64,000 bases of DNA, from assembly GCF_001625655.1 (NCBI RefSeq), contig NZ_AUYB01000136.1:105869-169868 (forward strand), in the 5' to 3' direction. The stretch is from Pseudoalteromonas luteoviolacea DSM 6061. GTDB lineage: Bacteria > Pseudomonadota > Gammaproteobacteria > Enterobacterales > Alteromonadaceae. A program made the position numbers and the translations under genes. A model generated the notes under the pieces. The model was not told where the DNA came from and did not search any database. It saw only the letters and a program-made list of their open reading frames with translations. This document shows positions 35,465 to 43,243 of the stretch, piece by piece. Position 1 is the first letter of the stretch; each line of letters begins with the position of its first letter.

Positions 35465-36307
35465 ATGCAACAGCTACCTACAGTTGATTATAAGTCAGAA
35501 ACAGCAGCAAAAGAATTTGTTGAGTCTCTACGTAACACAGGTTTTGGTGTTTTAAAAAATCACCCAATTCCGAAGGAGTTAGTAGAGTCTATCTATAAAA
35601 ACTGGCAAGAATTCTTCTACACAGAAGAAAAGCACGACTTCCTATTTGACAAGGACACTCAAGACGGCTATTTTCCACCGGAAGTTTCAGAAGTCGCTAA
35701 AGGCTTTACTGTAAAAGATATTAAGGAATATTTTCACGTTTATCCAAAAGGGCGCGTTCCTGCTCAGTTAGAAGCTGAGATTAGAGAGTACTATCGCCTT
35801 GCGAATGAGTTTGCTGCTGAGCTATTAAGCTGGGTTCAAGCTGAAGCGCCAGAAGATGTACGTGAGAAGTTTTCGATCGATCTTAAAGATATGATCAAAG
35901 ACTCAGACCAAACGTTACTTCGTGTACTACACTACCCACCAATGACTGGCGATGAAGAGCCTGGAGCAATCCGCGCAGCTGCACATGGTGATATCAACCT
36001 ACTAACTGTATTGCCAGCTTCAAATGAGCCTGGTCTTCAAGTTCAAAGAGGTGACGGAAGTTGGTTAGACGTGCCATGTGATTTTGGGTCATTAATTATC
36101 AATATTGGTGATATGTTACAAGAAGCGTCTGGTGGTTATTTCCCATCAACAATTCACCGTGTAATTAATCCAACAGGTAAAGCGAGCGATAAATCTCGTA
36201 TATCACTGCCATTATTTTTACACCCTAAACCAGAAGTGGTTTTATCTGAGCGTTATACTGCGGATTCTTACTTACAAGAACGTCTACGCGAATTAGGTGT
36301 TAAATAA
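35465..36307 (+). CDS. Isopenicillin N synthase-like 2OG-Fe(II) oxygenase
   Basis: The 280-residue enzyme is of the non-haem iron dioxygenase superfamily. The iron-binding triad can be placed as His and Asp in A-A-H-G-D-I-N-L-L-T and His in S-T-I-H-R-V-I-N-P; the 2-oxoglutarate-binding Arg is in S-R-I-S-L-P-L-F. The N-terminal half has the D-I-O-X-N-like G-F-G-V-L-K-N-H-P-I. The substrate is unknown. It is a single gene with a strong terminator. Confidence 0.87.
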   Translation: MQQLPTVDYKSETAAKEFVESLRNTGFGVLKNHPIPKELVESIYKNWQEFFYTEEKHDFLFDKDTQDGYFPPEVSEVAKGFTVKDIKEYFHVYPKGRVPAQLEAEIREYYRLANEFAAELLSWVQAEAPEDVREKFSIDLKDMIKDSDQTLLRVLHYPPMTGDEEPGAIRAAAHGDINLLTVLPASNEPGLQVQRGDGSWLDVPCDFGSLIINIGDMLQEASGGYFPSTIHRVINPTGKASDKSRISLPLFLHPKPEVVLSERYTADSYLQERLRELGVK

Positions 36308-36327
36308 CATACTGATTAATAAGTATT

Positions 36328-36356
36328 AAACGGCCTTGTGTAGGCCGTTTTTTTTT
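36328..36356 (+). terminator. Rho-independent terminator
   Basis: AACGGCC, loop, GGCCGTTTTTTTTT, about 20 bases after the oxygenase stop codon. Confidence 0.92.
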
Positions 36357-36452
36357 GCTCAAATACGGCTGGAAATCGATTTTTTCCTGACAATTAATCT
36401 AAAGTGTGCAATATTAGAATTTCTCAAACTGAGAAAAAATAATAAAAAACTT

Positions 36453-36470
36453 AATGACAACGCTGTCATT
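36453..36470. promoter_or_regulatory. Predicted nag-regulon operator upstream of nagK
   Basis: AATGACAACGCTGTCATT is a near-perfect palindrome, 85 bases before nagK. The same sequence in reverse complement recurs before nagB. It fits the NagR (LacI-type) operator described in Alteromonadales such as Shewanella. The regulator itself is not in this window. Confidence 0.75.
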
Positions 36471-36554
36471 TATTGTGTAACATCAAATCAACATGACTGA
36501 ATACTGTGTCGCGATGAAATTCGCGTTCATATCTTACTTCTTAGGGGTCGCTTA

Positions 36555-37466
36555 ATGATGGCTAAACAGGTTGAACAAGACCAGTTGTATATAGGTATCG
36601 ATGGAGGAGGGACAAAGTGTCGAGCCACCATCTACTCGATTAAAAACGGCGTTTTGGGCACTGGTCTCGGTGGGCCCGCTAATCCACTTCATGGTTTTGA
36701 AAGAACAATAGAATCGATCATGGTATCGACACAATTGGCGTTGCAGGATGCTGGGCTTAGAATTGAAGCTGTGCATAACCTCTACGCAGGCTTAGGGCTT
36801 GCTGGTGTAAACCTACCTGCACTTCATGACAAAATTATGAGATGGGACCACCCATTTAAGCAAATGTTCTTAACAACCGATTTGCATACAGCGTGCATTG
36901 GCGCACATGAAGGCGGTGACGGTGCAGTAATTATCACTGGGACAGGTTCTTGTGGTTTTGCGATGGTTGATGGTGTTTCTGTTAATTATGGCGGGCATGG
37001 GTTTGCACAAGGCGACATGGGCAGTGGCGCTTGGATGGGTCTTGAAGCAGTTAAAGCAGCGTTGTTGGGAATTGATAAGTTAGGTCCAGAAACGGTTTTA
37101 AGCGAAACACTTAAACAACACTTTAACACAACGACTGCAATGGGGATTGCTGAACAAATGGCTGGTAAACCTTCTAGCAGCTATGCTCAGTTAGCACGTT
37201 TCGTGCTCGCCGCCGCAGAAGATAAAGATCAAGTAGCACTTCAAATCGTTGAATCGGGCGCTAAATATATCAGCAACTTGGCTCATAGGTTGATGGAAAA
37301 TAACCCGCCGAGATTATCTATGATTGGTGGCCTATCAGAACCTCTTCGTAAATGGCTTGACCCTGAAATTGCAAAGATTGTTGAATCTCCAAAGCAGCCG
37401 CCTGAAATGGGCGCAATTTTCTTTGCAATCCAAAGTGTTGAGCAGCAGTCAGAAAAGGCGGTTTAA
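36555..37466 (+). CDS. nagK: N-acetylglucosamine kinase (BadF/BadG family)
   Basis: The 303-residue sugar kinase is of the actin-fold BadF/BadG/BcrA/BcrD family. It shows the phosphate-1 loop G-I-D-G-G-G-T-K-C-R-A at about 13-23, A-G-L-G-L-A-G-V, and the phosphate-2 loop I-I-T-G-T-G-S-C-G. It phosphorylates cytoplasmic GlcNAc to GlcNAc-6-phosphate, the substrate of NagA encoded 2 bases downstream. Two adjacent ATG codons (36555, 36558) are possible; TAGGGG lies upstream. It is the first gene of a nagK-nagA(-nagX) operon behind a nag operator. Confidence 0.85.
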   Translation: MMAKQVEQDQLYIGIDGGGTKCRATIYSIKNGVLGTGLGGPANPLHGFERTIESIMVSTQLALQDAGLRIEAVHNLYAGLGLAGVNLPALHDKIMRWDHPFKQMFLTTDLHTACIGAHEGGDGAVIITGTGSCGFAMVDGVSVNYGGHGFAQGDMGSGAWMGLEAVKAALLGIDKLGPETVLSETLKQHFNTTTAMGIAEQMAGKPSSSYAQLARFVLAAAEDKDQVALQIVESGAKYISNLAHRLMENNPPRLSMIGGLSEPLRKWLDPEIAKIVESPKQPPEMGAIFFAIQSVEQQSEKAV

Positions 37467-37468
37467 AA

Positions 37469-38587
37469 ATGAAAAAGTATTTGGCAAGTCAATTTTTTGA
37501 TGGGCACAAATTAAAACAGAACGTCGAGTTTCTGGTTGTTGATGGCAAAATTTCATTTGCAACGCAAGACTCAAACTTGCATGCGGAAGCATTAGATGGC
37601 TTAGTTGCCCCTGGCTTTATTGATGTTCAAGTTAACGGTGGTGGCGGTGGCTTCTTCAACGCGGAGCAATCAGTTGACTGCTTGAGAACAATAGTATCTG
37701 CTCATGCAAAATACGGCTCTACGGCGCTCATGCCAACTTTAATAACAGATAAAATTGAAGTGATGGAGCGCGCAGCAGATGCAACTGCGCAAGCTATTGC
37801 TGCCAATGAACCTGGTGTGGTTGGCATTCATTTCGAAGGTCCGCATTTATCACACCCTAAAAAAGGCACTCATAGCGAACAGTTTATAAGACCTATCTCT
37901 GAGCAAGAATTTGCAGTATATGCAAGGCAAGATCTAGGTATCAAGATGGTAACACTGGCGCCTGAGACTGTTCCGTTGACAGATATAAAGCGCCTTATTG
38001 AACTTGGAGTAAAAGTGAGCATTGGCCATTCAAATGCTGACTTTGAAACAACAATGGCCGCTTTGGAAGTTGGCGTTGATGGGTTTACGCACTTGTTCAA
38101 TGCAATGTCTGCTTACACTTCAAGAGAGCCAGGTGTGGTTGGTGCCGCACTTTGGGAAGACAATGCTTGGTGTGGTTTGATTGTTGATGGACATCACGTC
38201 CACCCTGCATCTGCAAAACTTGCGATACGCTCTAAGCAACGTGGCAAAATCATGCTGGTAACTGATGCCATGCCTCCGGTTGGAACGAATGATATGGAGT
38301 TTGACTTTTTTGATGGTCGTAAGGTGATCCGAACAGGTGATCGCCTGAACTCTACAACAGGAGAGTTAGCAGGCAGTGTGCTTGATATGGCAAGTGCAGT
38401 TAGAAATACAGTAAATACGCTCGACATTACTTTGAACGAAGCGCTTAGAATGGCCTCTTTGTATCCTGCACAATATCTAGGATTGAACAGGAAAGGGCAT
38501 TTATTAGAAGGTGCTGATGCAGACTTCGTTTTGCTGAATTATAGTCAAGAAGTCTTAAGTAACTTCATTGGCGGCTACAAAATTTAA
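37469..38587 (+). CDS. nagA: N-acetylglucosamine-6-phosphate deacetylase NagA
   Basis: The 372-residue amidohydrolase-fold enzyme has G-F-I-D-V-Q-V-N-G-G-G-G, the metal-binding G-I-H-F-E-G-P-H-L, S-I-G-H-S-N-A, T-H-L-F-N-A-M-S and the catalytic Asp in L-V-T-D-A-M-P-P. It gives glucosamine-6-phosphate for NagB. Metal ligand Glu (in H-F-E-G-P-H) and the two His are all present. It starts 2 bases after nagK. Confidence 0.95.
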   Translation: MKKYLASQFFDGHKLKQNVEFLVVDGKISFATQDSNLHAEALDGLVAPGFIDVQVNGGGGGFFNAEQSVDCLRTIVSAHAKYGSTALMPTLITDKIEVMERAADATAQAIAANEPGVVGIHFEGPHLSHPKKGTHSEQFIRPISEQEFAVYARQDLGIKMVTLAPETVPLTDIKRLIELGVKVSIGHSNADFETTMAALEVGVDGFTHLFNAMSAYTSREPGVVGAALWEDNAWCGLIVDGHHVHPASAKLAIRSKQRGKIMLVTDAMPPVGTNDMEFDFFDGRKVIRTGDRLNSTTGELAGSVLDMASAVRNTVNTLDITLNEALRMASLYPAQYLGLNRKGHLLEGADADFVLLNYSQEVLSNFIGGYKI

Positions 38588-38599
38588 AGTTCCCTGGGT

Positions 38600-38634
38600 A
38601 AAAAACCCCGCTGTAGTTTAGCGGGGATTTTTTG
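38600..38634 (+). terminator. Terminator between nagA and nagX
   Basis: AACCCCGCT, loop, AGCGGGGATTTTTT in the 67-base gap between nagA and nagX. As nagX has no separate operator that I can see, this may only partly attenuate transcription into it. Confidence 0.85.
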
Positions 38635-38654
38635 TTTTTACAGGAAAGGTATTA

Positions 38655-39782
38655 ATGACAAATAAAAAACAACGATTAACATCATTAGATGCGCTGCGCG
38701 GAATGGACATGTTTTGGATCTTGGGTGGTCAGTCGATATTCGCAGCTATGTTTGTACTAACAGGTTGGCAAGGGTGGAAGTTATTTGAAGCACATACAGT
38801 TCATAGCCCTTGGCATGGATTCACATTCTATGACTTAATCTTTCCGTTGTTTATTTTCCTTTCTGGCGTAGCAATGGGCTTATCGCCCAAACGCATTGAT
38901 CACCTGCCACTGAGTGAGCGTAAGCCCTACTACCAAAAAGCGGTTAAAAGACTGTTTCTGTTGTGTGGCTTGGGTATTTTGTATAACCATGGTTGGGGAA
39001 CTGGAATTCCACTTGCCTTAGATGAAATTAGGTATTCGAGTGTACTAGGTAGAATTGCAATTGCTTGGTTCTTCTGCGCAATGTTAGTTTGGCATACGAG
39101 CTTGAGGACGACAGGTATTGTTGCAGGCGGAATATTAATTGGGTATTGGATACTATTAAACTTTGTGCCTGTTCCTGGAGGAAATGCAGGTGAACTGGCG
39201 GCACCTGGCACTGGTAGCTGGAATGCATGGTTCGATCAAAATTTACTTCCAGGTATTACATACCAAAACCGACCGGTCGACCCTGAAGGGATACTGTCTA
39301 GCATCCCAGCTATCGTTAATGCGATTGCTGGAGTATTTGCAGGTCAATTAATAGCTAAAGCAGATAGGCTAGGCCAATGGAAGGTTGCGCTCTGGTTATT
39401 TGTAGCAGGACTTGCAGGTGTAGCGATAGGGTGGTTATGGGATATTCAGTTTCCGGTTAATAAAGAGTTATGGACGAGTTCGTTTGTCTTTGTAACGATA
39501 GGCTGGAGTGCAATTTTATTAGCCGTGTTTTATGCATTGGTAGATATCTTAAACGGTCAAAAGCTTGCTTATCCATTTGTGATCATTGGTGCTAACTCAA
39601 TCATCATTTACTTGGCTTCTAGTTTGGTAAATTGGGAGTATGTGAGTCTCAGTGTATTTGGTGGGTTTGTTAACGCTGTGGGGGCTGATTGGCAGCCTCT
39701 TATCGCAGTTATTGCACTGCTATTGGCGCAGTTGCTCGTTCTGCATTGGATGTACAAGCGAAAAATTTTCGTTAGTGTTTAG
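38655..39782 (+). CDS. nagX: NagX-like inner-membrane acyltransferase (DUF5009)
   Basis: The 375-residue protein of about ten membrane segments begins R-L-T-S-L-D-A-L-R-G-M-D-M-F-W and has F-Y-D-L-I-F-P-L-F-I-F-L-S-G-V-A, typical of the heparan-alpha-glucosaminide N-acetyltransferase-like family found in nag loci. It is thought to handle amino sugars in the inner membrane, but its biochemical role is not settled. AGGAAAGG precedes the start. Its place between nagA and nagB supports the name. Confidence 0.8.
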   Translation: MTNKKQRLTSLDALRGMDMFWILGGQSIFAAMFVLTGWQGWKLFEAHTVHSPWHGFTFYDLIFPLFIFLSGVAMGLSPKRIDHLPLSERKPYYQKAVKRLFLLCGLGILYNHGWGTGIPLALDEIRYSSVLGRIAIAWFFCAMLVWHTSLRTTGIVAGGILIGYWILLNFVPVPGGNAGELAAPGTGSWNAWFDQNLLPGITYQNRPVDPEGILSSIPAIVNAIAGVFAGQLIAKADRLGQWKVALWLFVAGLAGVAIGWLWDIQFPVNKELWTSSFVFVTIGWSAILLAVFYALVDILNGQKLAYPFVIIGANSIIIYLASSLVNWEYVSLSVFGGFVNAVGADWQPLIAVIALLLAQLLVLHWMYKRKIFVSV

Positions 39783-39798
39783 AGACTAACGTGAGCTT

Positions 39799-39831
39799 AA
39801 AAAAACGGCTGCTTTTATGCAGCCGTTTTTT
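39799..39831 (+). terminator. Terminator after nagX
   Basis: AAAACGGCTGC, loop TTTTAT, GCAGCCGTTTTTTA, a strong intrinsic terminator. Confidence 0.93.
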
Positions 39832-39896
39832 ATTGGCATAAAAAAAATACAAGTTTTTCTTCACTTTTACTTTACAAAGCTTTTTTTTCTGATAAT

Positions 39897-39914
39897 AATG
39901 ACAGCGTTGTCATA
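39897..39914. promoter_or_regulatory. Predicted nag-regulon operator upstream of nagB
   Basis: AATGACAGCGTTGTCATA is the reverse complement of the operator before nagK except for the last base. It lies 123 bases before the nagB start. Two independent copies in one pathway strongly suggest a shared repressor site. Confidence 0.78.
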
Positions 39915-39922
39915 ATGGTAAT

Positions 39923-39996
39923 AACCTAATACAGTGTATCCCAATTAGGTTTTGATCTGACCTTGTTTTGATTGCACGCGAAGCAAGGATCAGATC
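39923..39996 (+). promoter_or_regulatory. Two hairpins in the nagB leader
   Basis: AACCTAAT (39923-39930) pairs with ATTAGGTT (39944-39951). Immediately after, GATCTGACCTTG (39954-39965) pairs with CAAGGATCAGATC (39984-39996) with one bulge. Both lie between operator and start codon, so they may form in the transcript; a T-rich stretch follows the second one. Confidence 0.5.
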
Positions 39997-40036
39997 CCAT
40001 TTTTCTTATTTTTTCTCAACATTGAGCTTTAATATC

Positions 40037-40831
40037 ATGCAAATAGTAATTTTAAAAAATGCTGCTGAAGTCGCTGCTTATGGTGCAGATATATTCGAAA
40101 AACAATTAAATCGTAAAGCAGAGTCGGTGTTGGGTTTGGCTACTGGTTCAACGCCTGTTGCACTTTATCAAAATTTAATCGAGAAAAACCGCTGTGGTGA
40201 TATTAGCTTTAAAGATGCGGTTACATTTAACTTAGACGAATATTTAGGTCTTGAAGGTACACACCCACAAAGCTATCGCTTTTTTATGAATGAACAGTTG
40301 TTTAATCATGTGGATATCAATAAAGACCACACCCATGTACCCCCTGGAAATGCAAAAAATCCAGTTGAAGCATGTCAAGAATATGAAGCTCAAATTGCGG
40401 CAGCTGGCGGCATTGATGTTCAGTTGTTAGGGATTGGTCGTAACGGCCACATCGGATTCAACGAGCCTTCGTCGGGCTTAACATCAAGAACCCGCGTTAA
40501 AACGCTTACTAAAGAAACAATTGACGACAATGCTCGCTTTTTCTCTGCAGACGAATACCAGCCGCATTTATCTATCACTATGGGTATCGGGACTATTTTA
40601 GACGCCAAAAAAGTGGTTTTGCTGGCAACTGGTGAGAACAAAGCAGAAGCAGTTAAAGCAACTGTTGAAGGCCCGCTAACAGCATCTTGTCCAGCGTCAG
40701 CATTACAGTTGCACCGTGATGCCGTGATTGTTATAGATGAAGCCGCTGCGAGCAAGCTAGACAATATTGAGTTTTACAAACACATTGAAGCGGAAAACCA
40801 AAAGCTTCAAGCACACCTTGCCTCTCTGTAG
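40037..40831 (+). CDS. nagB: Glucosamine-6-phosphate deaminase NagB
   Basis: The 264-residue protein is of the NagB-I type (E. coli-like), not the SIS-domain NagB-II common in Shewanella. Landmarks are L-A-T-G-S-T-P, F-N-L-D-E-Y (catalytic Asp), G-I-G-R-N-G-H-I-G-F-N-E-P with the catalytic His, and S-R-T-R-V-K-T-L-T. It converts glucosamine-6-phosphate to fructose-6-phosphate and ammonia. The ATG at 40037 matches family N-termini; the frame is open 23 codons further without support. It is a single gene with its own operator and terminator. Confidence 0.93.
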   Translation: MQIVILKNAAEVAAYGADIFEKQLNRKAESVLGLATGSTPVALYQNLIEKNRCGDISFKDAVTFNLDEYLGLEGTHPQSYRFFMNEQLFNHVDINKDHTHVPPGNAKNPVEACQEYEAQIAAAGGIDVQLLGIGRNGHIGFNEPSSGLTSRTRVKTLTKETIDDNARFFSADEYQPHLSITMGIGTILDAKKVVLLATGENKAEAVKATVEGPLTASCPASALQLHRDAVIVIDEAAASKLDNIEFYKHIEAENQKLQAHLASL

Positions 40832-40853
40832 TGTGAAATCACACTGTAGTTTT

Positions 40854-40878
40854 AAAGCCCGAAAGGGCTTTTTTTTTG
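40854..40878 (+). terminator. Terminator after nagB
   Basis: AAAGCCC, loop GAAA, GGGCTTTTTTTTT. A second small hairpin (AGTGTGA / TCACACT, 40830-40845) precedes it. Confidence 0.92.
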
Positions 40879-41047
40879 CCTGAACTCTTGGCAAATACCG
40901 ATACTATTGTTAGCTTGGCTTCGTAGCAAGTTTTGGGCAACACAATCAGGCATTCTGTACACTCAACTTCGTATGTTAATTGAAGTTGATAGCCCAATGT
41001 GTGTATAAAGTGCTTTTGCTTACACCTGCTAGTTTTAATAAAAAACA

Positions 41048-42028
41048 ATGAAACCAAATAAAAAGGACAAGCGTTTGTTGTACTACACACAAATGACGTT
41101 AGATAGGGCGTCTGCTCAACGTAAAGATAAAAATTGGTTACTCACTCAATATGGTGAAGGAAGCCGCTGGTTGTTAATCCATAACGACCAAAACCTATTT
41201 TCCAATGACCTGTCCAAACTAGCACTTTTAAAGCAGTCTCAAATCGAACAATTTGATAAAAATGAGGCCGTATTTTTAGGTAAAGATGATGAGTTTTCGT
41301 ATTTTGCGTTGGATGTTTCTAATGTTCCGATTGAAGACTTGCAGAATCGTATAAGGCTTAAAACTGACGACAATCAAAGTGGAGAGTATCAGTTTGCCGA
41401 TATGCGAAAAGTTGGGCCAAAATTGGAGCAGGTCAGTGCTTCAGTGGGGGTCTTGGCTAGAGGGCTTTGTTATTGGCATAAAACTCATCGTTTTTGTGGT
41501 CGCTGTGGTACTGAGAATTTCAGTGTAGAAGCTGGGCATGCGCGGTTATGTAATAACAAAGATTGTAAACACATGACTTTTCCCAGAACAGATCCCGCAG
41601 TCATTATGCTAGTAAAGCACACATTTCCTGATGGAATAGAGCGGTGCCTCTTAGGTAGGCAAGCTTCTTGGCCAGAAGGGGTATATTCTACTTTAGCTGG
41701 TTTTGTCGACCCTGGAGAAACTCTTGAGCAAGCTGTAGCAAGGGAAGTGGAAGAAGAGGCCGGTGTGAAAGTATGCGATGTGCAATATTTGGCTTCGCAA
41801 CCGTGGCCATTTCCATCTTCATTAATGCTTGGTTTTATTGCAACTGCCCAAACAACAGATATTTTTGTCGAGCAAGATGAACTAGAGCAAGCGCAGTGGT
41901 TCTCTCGAGAAGACCTTAATAAATTTGCGCAATGGGGTGATGAGGTACCAGGTTATAAGCTTACAAGACCAGATTCAATATCACGTTTTTTAGTTGAGCA
42001 TTGGCGTCAACTACCAGAAAAAGAGTAA
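41048..42028 (+). CDS. nudC: NAD+ diphosphatase / RNA decapping hydrolase NudC
   Basis: The 326-residue Nudix hydrolase has a zinc ribbon (F-C-G-R-C-G about 145-150, then C-N-N-K-D-C) and a complete Nudix box G-F-V-D-P-G-E ... R-E-V-E-E-E-A-G. The following S-Q-P-W-P-F-P-x-S motif is specific for NudC. It cleaves NADH to AMP and NMNH and removes NAD caps from RNA. It starts with ATG shortly after AT-rich DNA with no strong ribosome site, and is followed 3 bases later by metC. Confidence 0.94.
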   Translation: MKPNKKDKRLLYYTQMTLDRASAQRKDKNWLLTQYGEGSRWLLIHNDQNLFSNDLSKLALLKQSQIEQFDKNEAVFLGKDDEFSYFALDVSNVPIEDLQNRIRLKTDDNQSGEYQFADMRKVGPKLEQVSASVGVLARGLCYWHKTHRFCGRCGTENFSVEAGHARLCNNKDCKHMTFPRTDPAVIMLVKHTFPDGIERCLLGRQASWPEGVYSTLAGFVDPGETLEQAVAREVEEEAGVKVCDVQYLASQPWPFPSSLMLGFIATAQTTDIFVEQDELEQAQWFSREDLNKFAQWGDEVPGYKLTRPDSISRFLVEHWRQLPEKE

Positions 42029-42031
42029 AGA

Positions 42032-43201
42032 ATGAAAAAGAATACTAAATTAGCGAGTGCAGGCCGCAAATTACAGTACACCCAAGGTGTGGTTAATCCG
42101 GTAGTTCAACGTGCTTCTACCGTTGTCTTTGACTCCGTCGCAGATATGCATGAGGCAATTAAAGAGCGTGGCAATAGGACTTTGTTTTATGGCCGCCGAG
42201 GGACAAATACGCACTATGCACTTCAAGATGCCATCACTGAATTAGAGAACGGAGCAGGATGTGCTTTGTACCCCAGTGGTGCCGCAGCGATAAGCCAAAG
42301 CTTATTGTCTTTTTTAAAAGCGGGTGACCATCTCTTAATGGTTGACACTGCTTATGAGCCAACACGCGATTTATGTGACAAAATCCTAGCGGGCCTTGGT
42401 ATTTCCACTACGTATTACGATCCGATGATTGGTGCGGGCGTTAAAGCGCTTATTCAAGAGAATACTAAAGTACTATTTTTAGAATCTCCAGGTTCGATCA
42501 CCATGGAAGTTCAAGATGTACCTGCGTTAGTTCAAGTTGCTAAGGAAAATGGTCTAATCACCATGCTTGATAATACTTATGGCAATGGCTGGCACTACAG
42601 ACCTCTAGATCATGGTGTAGATATAAGTATTCAAGCCGCAACTAAGTATATTGTTGGCCATTCAGATGTAATGATGGGTGTAGCTGTAGCTAATGAGGAA
42701 TACTGGCCTACTTTACGAGAGCACTCGTATTTACTTGGTCAATGCACGTCTGCTGACGACGCCTACTTGGCTTTACGAGGGCTAAGGACCATGCCTGTTC
42801 GCTTGCAGCAACATGAGAAAAGTGCGCTAACAGTGGCAAATTGGCTTGCTGAACATCCGCTCGTTGACCATGTTCGTCATCCGGCCCTCCCAAGCAATCC
42901 GGGTCATGAGTATTTTAAAAGAGATTTTGATGGCAGCAATGGCCTGTTTTCATTTGTAATGAAGTCAGGAAATCAAAAAGCCATAAACCGTTTTTTAGAC
43001 AGTTTACATCATTTTAAAATGGGCTTCTCTTGGGGTGGATACGAAAGTTTAGTCACTGCAAATATAACCATGGCAGCGCTTCGAACAACCACGGGGTGGG
43101 AGCACGGACCAATTATACGTTTGCATATAGGGTTAGAAGATGTAGAAGATCTGTTAGCCGATTTAGAGCAAGCGCTAAAGGTTTACGAATCTCATCTTTA
43201 A
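42032..43201 (+). CDS. metC: Cystathionine beta-lyase MetC
   Basis: The 389-residue PLP enzyme is of the Cys/Met metabolism family. It shows Y-G-R-R-G-T-N-T near the N-terminus, Y-P-S-G-A-A-A-I, L-D-N-T-Y-G and the PLP lysine in A-A-T-K-Y-I-V-G-H-S-D-V-M-M-G. The beta-lyase assignment rests on the E. coli MetC-like length and the W-G-G-Y-E-S-L motif. It cleaves cystathionine to homocysteine in methionine synthesis. It is co-directional with nudC. Confidence 0.9.
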   Translation: MKKNTKLASAGRKLQYTQGVVNPVVQRASTVVFDSVADMHEAIKERGNRTLFYGRRGTNTHYALQDAITELENGAGCALYPSGAAAISQSLLSFLKAGDHLLMVDTAYEPTRDLCDKILAGLGISTTYYDPMIGAGVKALIQENTKVLFLESPGSITMEVQDVPALVQVAKENGLITMLDNTYGNGWHYRPLDHGVDISIQAATKYIVGHSDVMMGVAVANEEYWPTLREHSYLLGQCTSADDAYLALRGLRTMPVRLQQHEKSALTVANWLAEHPLVDHVRHPALPSNPGHEYFKRDFDGSNGLFSFVMKSGNQKAINRFLDSLHHFKMGFSWGGYESLVTANITMAALRTTTGWEHGPIIRLHIGLEDVEDLLADLEQALKVYESHL

Positions 43202-43205
43202 GGTT

Positions 43206-43240
43206 AAAAAAGGGAGCAAATGCAGTGGCTCCCTTTTTTA
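43206..43240. terminator. Bidirectional terminator between metC and sbcB
   Basis: AAAAAGGGAGC, loop, GGCTCCCTTTTTT: the symmetrical A and T runs suit termination of both convergent genes. Confidence 0.92.
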
Positions 43241-43243
43241 TTG

